DNA of 64,000 nt. It comes from Chrysomallon squamiferum (lineage: Eukaryota; Mollusca; Gastropoda; Neomphalida; Peltospiridae). The DNA lies in the NCBI GenBank assembly GCA_012295275.1, contig CM022675.1, positions 2,770,036 through 2,834,035 on the forward strand, written 5' to 3'. The first letter of the stretch is position 1. Each line of letters opens with the position of its first letter. The translations under genes and the position numbers were made by a program. The notes under the pieces are model-generated. The model saw only the letters and a list, made by a program, of their open reading frames with translations. It searched no databases and was not told the origin of the DNA. This document shows positions 25,750 through 35,794 of the stretch, piece by piece.

Positions 25750-27900
25750 TACTATTGTTATTACTATTATTATTATTACTATTATTATTATTATTGTTGC
25801 TTTTTATATTTACGTGATAACCTCTGTAGTTCCATTCAGTACTGTTTTCAGTAATTATTTTTGAATACAATGTTTCTGTTGCTAAGGTCACACGTTTAAT
25901 ACTGCTTTGTAGTTATGTTTGTGTAAAATATAGCTGTTGCTATGGTTACAGATAGCGGCGGTTTTGTTGATTCAATCAGGGTGGAGTCGTGCTCGGCCGA
26001 CAACCAGAAGGAAGGTGATTCGAGGCTGTCGTTCAGCCTCATAAAAGACAGGTAACGTTACACTGCTGCGTTGTATTGTTCGTCTGCTTGTGTGATATCA
26101 GTAACTAACAGTGATATCTTAAACTGCTCGGTTGGTGTTATTTCAGTAGGCAGACGTATCTAGTGTTGTTATATCAGTAGTTGATGTACTTAATATTGTC
26201 ATATTAATTAATAGATATATAAGTTTTCTTGTATTATTAAGTTAAATATCTGTTATATTATATCAGTAGTTAAAAGTCTACTACTTTTGTATGGTTATCT
26301 ACTTTGTATGTTATACAGACACATCTCCATATCAAACACGGGCACTGTACAGAAATATATCTATGTCAACAACTGTAGTGTATATTACATAGACACATCT
26401 CTATATCAAACAACTGTAGTGTACATTACATAGACACATCTCTATATCAAACAACTGTATTGTACAATACATAGACACATCTGCATATCAAACAACTGTA
26501 TTGTACAATACATAGACACATCTCTATATCAACAACTACAGTGTATATTACATAGACACGTTTGAGTCACATAACTATATTGCATATTTACAGGCACATC
26601 TCTATATCAATCAGGTGTATGATGTTTTGCATAGACACATCTCTTTATTAAAGAAATGTTTATACGACATACCTCGTCTGTTTTACTGTATATGCTTATA
26701 TAAACTTGAATAACTGTACCACGTAGTACAGATATGCATTTCAACGTGAAGAGTTTTTTTTATTTCCAGCTGCCCGACACCAGACGTCGCCAAATTGATG
26801 ATACAGAAACCAGTGAGGTCACCTGACAACGTAGTGACCTTCACCCTATTACCCTTTCACTTCAGTGGAAACACCAAGATTTCTGTGTCGTGTACAGTTT
26901 CTGTCTGTTCACGCCAAAACAGAGAACTCTGTGATCCGGTAAGTGATCGATCGACCGACTGATTTATTTGTTTATTTATTTATCCTCTGTACTTATCACT
27001 GATTCGTGCACCTATGTGTTATTACTGAACTCGTGCACCTATGTGTTATTATTCAGTTCATTCACTGGTTTTCTTTTCAGGTTGACTGTGACAAAAAGCT
27101 GGGGAAGAGGCGAAGAAAACGACGAGATGTTGATTTGCCTACCCTGACCGTGCAGAAAGAGTTTTACATCATTGACACAAGTAAGTTTAATATGAAAAAT
27201 ATCACTGACACAAGTAAGTTTAATATGAAAAATATCACTGACACAAGTAAGTTTAATGTGAAAAACATCACTGACACAAGTAAGTTTAATGTGAAAAACA
27301 TCACTGACACAAATGAGTTTAATGTAAAAAACATCACTGACACAAGTGAGTTTAATGTGAAAAACATCACTGACACAAGTGAGTTTAATGTGAAAAATAT
27401 CACTGACACAAGTGAGTTTAATGTGAAAAACATCACTGACACAAGTGAGTTTAATGTGAAAAACATCACTGACACAAGTGAGTTTAATGTGAAAAACATC
27501 ACTGACACAAGTAAGTTTAATGTGAAAAATATCACTGATCATATTACCGTGCAAGTAATTATTTACCTAGTACTGTCACTTATACAGGTAAGTAGATATC
27601 TAGTACTGTTATATTATTAACTAACTATCTAGTGTTACTAAACAACAAAGAAAATATCTAGTACTGCTATATACAGTTTGATATACAGTGTTGTTATATA
27701 TGTAATTATATACTAACTGTTGATAAGTACATACAAGGATGTTTGTATCTGGTACAGTTAGATAAGTATTTCAGTATCTGTTATATAAGTGATACGATAT
27801 CAAGACATGTTTTACACGTAATTAGATTCAAGTTACAAAAATGTCTGTTTTATTTCATGTTCTTATTTGTTTTCTTTTTCAGATATCTGATTTGTGAGGT
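15259..27900 (+). CDS. ZP gene B: EGF-EGF-ZP protein with two SRCR domains inside ZP-C
   Basis: Exons: 15259-15372 (EGF1, six Cys, DGQDC..YSGYDCG), 16822-16959 (EGF2, six Cys), 17088-17269 and 17468-17604 (ZP-N), 19072-19199 (start of ZP-C), 19567-19723 plus 20421-20590 (SRCR1), 21779-21835 (Thr/Pro/Ser linker), 22133-22286 plus 22797-22966 (SRCR2), 25952-26051 and 26770-26938 (rest of ZP-C), 27081-27180 (furin site GKRRRKRR), 27893-27900 (short tail, TGA). All junctions keep phase; 593 complete residues are readable. The signal-peptide exon is missing, probably upstream. The final acceptor puts a stop two codons in, so no transmembrane segment follows unless another 3' exon is used. Secreted or extracellular filament protein. 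Several introns carry minisatellites copying adjacent splice sites. Domain calls are strong; the final exon and donor choice at 27181 are less sure. Confidence 0.85.
15636..16060 (+). repeat. 33-base minisatellite carrying repeated 5' splice-site motif
   Basis: About 13 copies. Eight contain GTGAGTA and five carry GAGAGTA. The true donor of the EGF1 exon, 260 bases upstream, is GTGAGTATT in a similar context. The array is in the intron of gene B just after that exon. Confidence 0.85.
16222..16836 (+). repeat. 78-base minisatellite repeating the 3' splice site and exon start of EGF2
   Basis: Eight copies. Each ends in a TGACAG acceptor followed by a close version of the first 15 bases of the EGF2 exon (GACTTGTGAACGTTG). 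The last copy is the genuine exon border at 16822; the copy near 16511 is degraded. The units also hold TTTATTTATGTAAATTA. Confidence 0.9.
17620..17885. repeat. triplet microsatellites (ACT, AAT, AAG, AAC)
   Basis: Complex triplet repeat in the intron after the second ZP-N exon of gene B. No coding value. Confidence 0.9.
18240..19071 (+). repeat. minisatellite with repeated TTTCAG acceptor motif
   Basis: Roughly 20-base units around GAGTTGACAGTAAAGTGTAT, interspersed with about nine copies of GTGTTTCAGTTGACAG. The genuine acceptor of the ZP-C exon (GTGTTTCAG, ending 19071) is the last copy. Confidence 0.85.
19330..19545. repeat. TG-rich repeat before SRCR1
   Basis: TG/TATG-rich sequence in the intron between the ZP-C start exon and SRCR1; CATCAT triplets precede it at 19205-19265. 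Confidence 0.85.
19840..20415 (+). repeat. minisatellite before second SRCR1 exon
   Basis: Units of about 20-28 bases made of GAGTTAACGTACTAACTGACT and shorter derivatives, becoming more regular toward the acceptor at 20420. Unlike neighbouring arrays it does not copy the acceptor itself. Confidence 0.85.
20690..20935. repeat. TCTA/TA microsatellite
   Basis: CTAT/CTGT tetranucleotides with a (TA)n core. The rest of this intron, to 21778, holds unique AT-rich sequence with nothing recognised. Confidence 0.9.
23102..23150. repeat. CA microsatellite
   Basis: (CA)n after SRCR2; otherwise 22967-23724 is unremarkable AT-rich intron. Confidence 0.9.
23725..25400 (+). repeat. 39-base minisatellite, about 40 copies
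   Basis: Very homogeneous array with core GTGTGCAGATTACTCATCAC in the intron between SRCR2 and the resumed ZP-C. The period is a multiple of three, so it reads open as [13 protein letters not shown] repeats, but no exon feeds it in frame. The core resembles the end of the SRCR2 exon (GTGTGTGCAG then GTAATA). Confidence 0.9.
25610..25800. repeat. ATT/TTC/GTT triplet repeat
   Basis: Triplet microsatellite with Leu/Ile or Asn artefact frames on the two strands. Confidence 0.95.
26290..26660. repeat. diverged minisatellite, unit about 40-60 bases
   Basis: Imperfect copies containing TAGACACATCTCTATATCAA and CAACTGTA in the intron before the last ZP-C exon of gene B. Confidence 0.75.
27174..27536 (+). 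repeat. 33-base array of repeated 5' splice sites at the end of the furin-site exon
   Basis: Eleven perfect-period copies encoding [11 protein letters not shown] or [11 protein letters not shown]. Ten contain GTAAGT or GTGAGT right after ACAA; the fifth has lost the GT. The first copy is the genuine exon end and donor (27180/27181). The frame stays open, so use of any donor adds whole 11-residue units, each with an Asn-Ile-Thr sequon. Confidence 0.92.
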
Positions 27901-27940
27901 GTTTGATTCAAAATTAAATACAGTACATCAGATTAAATGA

Positions 27941-27946
27941 AATAAA
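27941..27946 (+). terminator. polyadenylation signal of gene B
   Basis: AATAAA 41 bases after the TGA of the proposed last exon. Confidence 0.5.
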
Positions 27947-28184
27947 CTGGATAAATGTTAAGTTGCACGTTTTTTCTTTGATTAAGGTAAACACTATACC
28001 AAGTAGCAAGTCTTATTATCATAATGTTCATCATAATCATCAAGATCATTATTATCATTATTATTATCATCATCATCATCATCAAATCATGAATTCAAAT
28101 CAGTTTGGATCGTATGAAGTTAGTTTTAATCTTTGGTAATTAAAAAGTGTAAATAAATAAATAAATAAATAATATCATATCAGG

Positions 28185-28190
28185 TTTATT
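28185..28190 (-). terminator. polyadenylation signal of gene D
   Basis: AATAAA on the minus strand about 67 bases after the proposed stop of gene D. Genes B and D are tail to tail, with stops about 360 bases apart. Confidence 0.5.
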
Positions 28191-28256
28191 TCTCATTAAA
28201 TTCAGTTGGTAGTAATGTAGTAGTTTCACACAGTGAGTAAACTCAGTCCAGCTCGA

Positions 28257-29564
28257 TTACGTCCGCTTTCTTTCTAAACCTCTAATTAGTCGATCGCTGG
28301 TCCTGGTAAAATATATAAATAATAAAATAAAAAAATAATTTTGGTTTCGCATGGTTTCGCATGGTTTCTCATTGTTATTGAGGGAATCGATAAGAACAAA
28401 ACATAAACTGATGCTAAACTCGCGGATTGCCGAGATATCCACGATGAACATTAAGCAAATACTTGCCTACTGGATTCTCCAAAACTGATATATACGAATT
28501 ACTGGAGAAACTGATCTTCGTTTCCTCCTTTTGTTCGTAGCATCACAGTCAGTCTAAAAGAGAGAAACAACGTTTTATCTGTACGCTCTGTACGTTAGTA
28601 GGTATGTGTATAGCAAACGAACTGAAGGATTAAAAAGTAATAAACAAATCATTTTGAAACGTTCAATACTTCTTTGTTCAATGTTGTTTGATAAACATGG
28701 AATAATGATAAAGGTGACATTATGATTTAGCCAGCAAAACATTGAGAAAATAATGCTAAAGATATCGTGTGCTCCGTGAACTGTTTTCATTAGCAGATAT
28801 GTGTGTTTGTGTGTACTTGTGTGTGCGCGTGTGTGTCTGTGTTCATGTGTGTGTGTGCATGTGTGTGTGAAAATGTGTGTTTGTGTTCGTGTGAAAATGT
28901 GTGTGTGTGAATGTGTATGTGCAGCTGTGTATGTGCATCTGTGTGTGTGAGTGTCTGTGAATGTGTGTGTGAATGTGGGTGTCTGTGAATGTGTGTGTGT
29001 GTATGTGAATGTGTGTGTGAGTGTGTGTGAATGTGTGTGTGAATGTTTGTGTGAATGTGTGTTTATGTGAATGTGTGTGAGTGTGTGTGAATGTGTGTGT
29101 GCATGTGTGTGTGTAAATGTGTGTGTGTGTATGTGTGTGTGTGAATGTGTGTGTGCATGTGTGTGTGTAAATGTGTGTGTGTGTATGTGTGTGTGTAAAT
29201 GTGTGTGTGTATGTGTGTGTATGTGTGTGTGTAAATATGTGTGTGTATGTGTGTATGTGTGTGTATGTGTATGTGCATGTGTGTGTGTAAATGTAAACAT
29301 ACTTGTTTACACGACTCGACTTTGCTTTCCGGACACACTTTGACGGTGCAGGACATGCTGACGATGTCGTTGTGGTTGAATTTGAACGTGTGTACTTTGA
29401 AAGTCACGTGACTCTTCGAAACGTGAAACGGCTTCTGTGTCATCAGCTTCCCAACATCCTGAGATGGACAACTGAAATATTCCCCCATAATAATAACAAC
29501 AACAGTGACGACGACAACGACAACAACAACAAAAACAACGATGAAAATAATAACAATAATAATA

Positions 29565-29598
<34 letters not shown>

Positions 29599-30402
29599 TA
29601 ATAATAATATAATAATATAACAATATAATAATAATAATAATAATAATACTGAGTGAAGTTAAGCAGGACGTTGTTACTAAAGAAAAAATATGTTTATTGT
29701 CTTCCGATGTATTCGCATTTGTGAGTAAGAAAACTGAACCGTTGTACGCAGCAGTGAGATCTGAGCAGTGAGATCTGAGTATCTACTCTTATCTTCTTCT
29801 ACGTCAGTGTCCCATGACAGCTTTTAAAGATTTACGCACATCTCAGACTTTATTTAAACTTAAGTCGGGCACCAGTGGGATTAGCGACCGTGGAGCTAAA
29901 GCTTCATTAGTTTCACAACAGATCCGTCCTGCTTGTACGTGATGACGTCCTTACCTGTTTTCTATGATCTGCGCTGTTTCAAAATGTTCCGTGTCGTTGT
30001 TGTCTGCCACACACGACTCCACGCTTAGTGCATCTGACATTAAAGGACAAAATAATAAAATGGCGAAGAAAAAGAAAAAACAAAAAAGATATTGCTGTAA
30101 AAAGATGTTCTGTTCAGTGCAGTTTTCTACAGAACTGTGTAACTGTGTGTGCAGTTTTGTAGACAAAGAGCACTAACTTGCCAGTGACGAAACAGGTTCA
30201 ATAGACAGATCAAAGTTCAACTCATCGTTCAAAGAAACAACTGAAGTTACTGAAGACCCGTTAATATATTTGACTGTAAACTTCAGAACTGATGAATCAA
30301 AACTAGTTTTTCCTTCTATAGTGCCTTCTTCTACAGGACTGAAACAAAAAGTTGAATAGATTAGTTCACTTGAAGACCTGCATTAAACTCTAAACCACAG
30401 CC

Positions 30403-30485
<83 letters not shown>

Positions 30486-31959
30486 GATATTGATATTTTG
30501 CTAATGGTTTTTTTCTTTATCCCTATAAACCACTCTGGATGTATTAACCGTCATATTAAAGAAAAAGAAAATACATTAAAATGATTTCCTCATCGTGTCA
30601 GTTTGGCTGAGAACCCGACAATCCAGCTGTTATCCTTAATCGCGTTGTATTGATTTCGCTGTTACGTAATCTGCTTAACACCAAGCAGGCGACTGCAATC
30701 CTGAAAGAATGACGCACAAGGAGAAACGAACGTACTGACTGGCCCGACTGCTGTAACCACGGTAACAGTTATTTACCCGAGCTGTATTCGACTTCTCTCC
30801 TGCACGACGACACTGCTTGCAGCCTCGGTGCACGTCACAAGCAGAGACGTGTCTACGGCGGCGACGAAGTATTTGTTGAACTGTATCAGCACCTTGCGAG
30901 TGACCACTCCGCTGTCCTACAGAAAACAAACACAGCTCACTCTGTTTAAACTTTCTGTGCGTGTGTAAGTGTGATGATATATGCACGCGTGCATGCGAAA
31001 TGTATTGTGCGTGAATGTCTACTTATTTGCGCCTGCAGAGTCTAGGAGAAACGAATATTAAGGGGAAGAAATATTCTCTGACACCGGCGTAATTTAGTTT
31101 GGTGCCGATTTGTAGGTGATGTGTGTGTGTGTGTCTTGTGTAAGCACGTTTGAGTTCGTCAGATCTTTTTAAATAACACTGTAAACAGACAAAGACAGGG
31201 AACAATCCACGTCACTTAGAGGTTTGTTCTAAAATCTTGTACACAATAAAACACAAAAACCTAGATTTGATACACAAATAAGCGGATAAAAAAATGATAA
31301 AGTATCTGATAGACAGGTAGACAAACTGATAAAGGTTGACAAATAAATTGATAAAGTGTGTGATAGATAGATAGACAAATAAACTGATAAAGTGATAGGT
31401 TGACAAATAGAATGATAAAGTGTCTGATGGACAGGTAGATAATAGTTTCTGATGGACAGGTAGATAAAGTGTCTGATGGACAGGTAGATAAAGTGTCTGA
31501 TGGACAGGTAGATTTCTGATGGACAGGTAGATAAAGTGTCTGATGGACAGGTAGATAATACTTTGGTGACTCCGCCGCAGTCGGTGTGTGAAAGCTGAAG
31601 GGCCAGTCCTTGCTTTGACTGTGGAAGATTTGTTTTCAAAAAAATACATCCATCATGTCTGTGACCTTGTACCAAGACCTGACCTTGAAAATCTCCAAGC
31701 GGGTTCACCAGTATCATCATGGAGTTCTCTGAACAAATTACGTCATCTGGAAATTCGTATATTTTGTGTTTTAATTTTCACTTCTTTTTTATGTCTTTGT
31801 GTGTGTGTGTGTGTGTGTGTGTGAGTATTTGTGTGTGTGCGATTTTTATCTATTTATAGACGTAAGTATTTTTACGATACACATTTGTGTGTTTGTGGAT
31901 AAGCATGTCATGTGTAAATAAACATACTACATACCATCAAAATGCACGTGCGGTTTATA

Positions 31960-32003
<44 letters not shown>

Positions 32004-32040
32004 TTGTTTATATATATATATATATATATATATGTATACG

Positions 32041-32134
<94 letters not shown>

Positions 32135-35100
32135 ACTAACATTCACTCACATCGTTTGTGTTGACATTGGTCACCATAGAAACCGGATGAACAATAACAC
32201 GCCTTTTCTCCATTTTTGTTGTAACAGATGCCGTCATTGTCGCAGGAATCATTTATTTTAGAACACGGTGGTTGTCCACTTGCACCTCAAATGATGATGA
32301 TGATGATAATAACGATGATGACTGTGATGATGATGATGTTGTAGTTGTAATACTAATAGCTTCTCATAGCGAAGTAATAGCATAATGACGGAAAAGAAGA
32401 AAACAGAAACAAAGAAAAACAAATACAAAATTACAGCAGCAGAATATGATGAACGTGACGTCAAAAACATAAGGAATAAAAATTAATAAAACTACAGCCT
32501 ATAGAGAGAAATTATATAATTATAAAGAAAAACAAAACAAAAACAACAAGTAAATTAATTAATAAAATAAAATAAATAAAACAGGAGAAAAAGAAGATTA
32601 CTTTCATTAAAACCGCAGTCGTAGCCGCTGTAGTTGTCACCTTCACAGTCGCAAAAGCCGTCTTCAAGACAGTCTTTGTTGTAAGCGCAGTCCTGCCCGT
32701 CTCGATGACAGTGAAAGTAGAAATCTGAGTATTACAGAGTAATGTGAACATCTTACAGTTATAAGATACCAGTCTGAACACATTACAGTTATAACATACC
32801 AGTCTGAACATCTTACAGTTAAAACACACCAGTCTGAACATAGAGAGTAATGTGAACATCTTACAGTTATAACATACCAGTCTGAACATAGAGAGTAATG
32901 CGAACATCTTACAGTTATAACACACCAGTCTGAACATCTTACAGTTATAACATACCAGTCTGAACATCTTACAGTTATAACATACCAGTCTGAACATCTT
33001 ACAGTTATAACACACCAGTGTGAACATCATACAGTTATAACACACCAGTGTGAACATCTTACAGTTATAACACACCAGTCTGAACATCTTACAGTTATAA
33101 CACACCAGTCTGAACATCATACAGTTATAACACACCAGTGTGAACATCTTACAGTTATAACATACCAGTCTGAACATCTTACAGTTATAACACACCAGTC
33201 TGAACATCATACAGTTATAACACACCAGTGTGAACATCTTACAGTTATAACACACCAGTCTGAACAGAGAGAGTAATGTGAACATCTTACAGTTATAAGA
33301 TACCAGTCTGAACATCATACAGTTATAACATACCAGTCTGAACACATTACAGTTATAACATACCAGTGTGAACATCTTACAGTTAAAACACACCAGTCTG
33401 AACATAGAGAGTAATGTGAACATCTTACAGTTATAACATACCAGTCTGAACATAGAGAGTAATGCGAACATCTTACAGTTATAACACACCAGTCTGAATA
33501 TCCTACAGTTATAACAGACCAGTCTGAACATCATACAGTTATAACACACCAGTCTGAACATCTTACAGTTATAACACACCAGTCTGAACATCATACAGTT
33601 ATAACACACCAGTCTGAACATCTTACAGTTATAACATACCAGTCTGAACATCTTACAGTTATAACATACCAGTCTGAACATCTTACAGTTATAACACACC
33701 AGTCTGAACATCATACAGTTATAACACACCAGTGTGAACATCTTACAGTTATAACACACCAGTCTGAACAGAGAGAGTAATGTGAACATCTTACAGTTAT
33801 AACACACCAGTCTGAACATCATACAGTTATAACACACCAGTGTGAACATCTTACAGTTATAACACACCAGTGTGAACATCTTACAGTTATAACACACCAG
33901 TCTGAACAGAGAGAGTAATGTGAACATCTTACAGTTATAACATACCAGTCTGAACACAGAGAGTAATGTGAACATCTTACAGTTATAACACACCAGTCTG
34001 AACATCATACAGTTATAACACACCAGTGTGAACATCTTACAGTTATAACACACCAGTCTGAACAGAGAGAGTAATGTGAACATCTTACAGTTATAACACA
34101 CCAGTCTGAATATCCTACAGTTATAACATACCAGTCTGAATATCCTACAGTTATAATATACCAGTCTGAACATAGAGAGTAATGTGAACATCTTACAGTT
34201 ATAACACACCAGTCTGAACATCTTACAGTTATAACATACCAGTCTGAACATAGAGAGTAATGTGAACATCTTACAGTTATAACACACCAGTCTGAACATC
34301 TTACAGTTATAACATACCAGTCTGAACATCTTACAGTTATAACACACCAGTCTGAACATAGAGAGTAATGTGAACATCTTACAGTTATAACATACCAGTG
34401 TGAACATAGAGAGTAATGTGAACATCTTACAGTTATAACACACCAGTCTGAACATCTTACAGTTATAACATACCAGTCTGAACATCTTACAGTTATAACA
34501 TACCAGTCTGAACATCTTACAGTTATAACACACCAGTCTGAACATCTTACAGTTATAACACACCAGTCTGAACATCATACAGTTATAACACACCAGTCTG
34601 AACATCTTACAGTTATAACACACCAGTCTGAACATAGAGAGTAATGTGAACATCTTACAGTTATAATCTGAAAATATTCACTTATAATAGCGTTCTGATT
34701 ATTACAGACATAAAGTAATGTGAACATTTTAGAATTATAATAATTATCCAAAAATACCAGACTGAATAAGTTAAAGTTATAATGGGAGTCATGATATGAT
34801 ACGGTTATAACAGTATCCCAAATGTAACAGCAATATCAACATAATAATGTTATAATAGTAATGTGTTTTTTTTTAATTTTTTGTACGACAGTTAAAACTT
34901 GTTTGAGAATATCACAAATGAAATAACAGTTTGATTAAATTACAGTTAGAATACCAGTTGAACATCTCACAAATATAATAATAGTTTGATCACAAATATA
35001 ATAATAGTTTGATCACAAATATAATAATAGTTTGATCACAAATATAATAATAGTTTGATCACAAATTTAATAATAGTTTGATCACACTACTAAAATTCTT

Positions 35101-35416
35101 GTTGAACGTCGTAAATAGAATAAGAGTTTATTTCATCACACAGTTAACTTACTAGCTGAATACAGTTAACTTACCAGCTGAATACAGTTAACTTACCAGC
35201 TGAATACAGTTAACTTACTAGCTGAATACAGTTAACTTACTAGCTGAATACAGTTAACTTACCAGCTGAATACAGTTAGCTTACTAGCTGAATACAGTTG
35301 AGTCTAGCACGTCAGTGACTGTGAAAGTTGTGTTACTTACGTTCTGAGTTGGAAATGTCGAGAAACTGGACGGCAAACAAAATCAGACGGATCCAAGAAA
35401 AGACACAGGAAGCCAT
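28257..35416 (-). CDS. ZP gene D: secreted EGF-EGF-ZP protein
   Basis: Minus-strand exons in order: 35416-35341 (ATG, signal peptide rich in I/L/F/V), 32724-32602 (EGF1, DGQDC..YSGYDCG), 32285-32151 (EGF2), 31746-31562 and 30916-30777 (ZP-N), 30338-30178 and 30033-29955 (ZP-C start, VESC, IIENR), 29471-29303 (ZP-C, 169 bases), 28553-28471 (furin site KRRKRR), 28302-28257 (tail, TAA). The total is 1197 bases, 398 residues, with all phases consistent. ZP-C is uninterrupted: the intron that holds two SRCR domains in gene B is only 144 bases here (30034-30177). The tail is basic and short with no transmembrane stretch, so a secreted product is inferred. The last two exon borders are the weakest. 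Intron 1 is almost entirely minisatellite. Confidence 0.83.
28795..29300. repeat. TG-rich microsatellite with GTGAATG/GTGTATG variants
   Basis: About 500 bases of TG-rich repeat in the intron of gene D between the last ZP-C exon and the furin-site exon. Its Thr-His or Val-Cys frames are artefacts. Confidence 0.95.
29565..29650. repeat. AAT microsatellite
   Basis: ATA/AAT triplets in an intron of gene D, following AAC/GAC triplets. Confidence 0.95.
30405..30485. repeat. ATT microsatellite
   Basis: Pure (ATT)n in the gene D intron between ZP-N and ZP-C. Confidence 0.97.
31300..31561 (-). repeat. 24-base minisatellite adjoining the donor of the ZP-N exon of gene D
   Basis: Units with GATGGACAGGTAGATAAAGT abut the donor at 31561. 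The first intron bases of the true donor (GTATTATCTACC) are echoed in the units as TTATCTACC or TATTATCTACC, without an intact GT. Confidence 0.8.
31962..32134. repeat. AT then GA microsatellites
   Basis: (TA)n at about 31962-32032 and (GA)n at 32044-32134, directly after the EGF2 exon of gene D in its direction of transcription. Confidence 0.97.
32715..34665 (-). repeat. large 30-base minisatellite in intron 1 of gene D with repeated acceptor-like motif
   Basis: About 60 copies; on the minus strand the unit reads as decapeptide [10 protein letters not shown] with insertions reading MFTLLS. The longer units contain CACATTACTCTCTATGTTCAG-like sequence, closely resembling the genuine acceptor of the EGF1 exon (CACATTACTC..CTCAG, ending at 32725). 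An open frame of more than 700 codons results, but it enters the EGF1 exon in the wrong frame. Confidence 0.9.
34950..35090. repeat. 23-base minisatellite
   Basis: Five or six copies of CACAAATATAATAATAGTTT in intron 1 of gene D. Confidence 0.9.
35141..35300 (-). repeat. 22-base array of strong 5' splice-site motifs after gene D exon 1
   Basis: Seven copies. On the transcribed strand each reads CAGCTGGTAAGTTAAC or CAGCTAGTAAGT; six have GTAAGT and one GTAAGC. The array starts about 40 bases downstream of the genuine donor GTAAGTAAC (35340). Confidence 0.88.
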
Positions 35417-35794
35417 TATCTGAACTTGTATTTAAAATGAATAGCTGTTGAATTATTTATCAGTTAGAAATGAATAGTTGTTTTATTATGTTTCCTGGAT
35501 AAATATCACTTCTTTTACTTTTTTTTTTCTTACCTTTTTTTTTTTTTTTCTGCGATATATATATAATTTTTTTTTTTTTTCCTCATTTATACGATGTAAA
35601 ATCATTATTATTTTCAGTGTGTTTCAGTTTGCACTGTCAGATAAAAGAAACGGTTGTGGAAATAGTCAAGGCTTTGATTGCGTCCACTGACAGATTGTAA
35701 AGCTGTGCACCCCTCTCCGAGTGAGAAGTAGAAGTAGAAAGTGTTTGTAAGGTACACTGTCTCATTTACTCAATGTTATCACCGCTCTGTGTAC
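35417..35794. other. 5' flank of gene D
   Basis: Between the ATG of gene D and the retrotransposon remnant: T-rich tracts and unique sequence. Promoter elements not identified. Confidence 0.5.

Noticed and set aside
28955-28956. Possible alternative GC-AG donors in genes D and E (GCAAGT at the ends of 30178 and 38952 exons)
   Set aside because: A GT donor two to four bases later restores the phase 1 shared by all paralogues, so GC donors are unnecessary.
28575-29623. Thr-His-rich frame joined to a ZP-like segment
   Set aside because: The ZP part (29303-29471) is a real exon of gene D. The Thr-His part is TG-repeat intron reached by read-through past the GTATGT donor.
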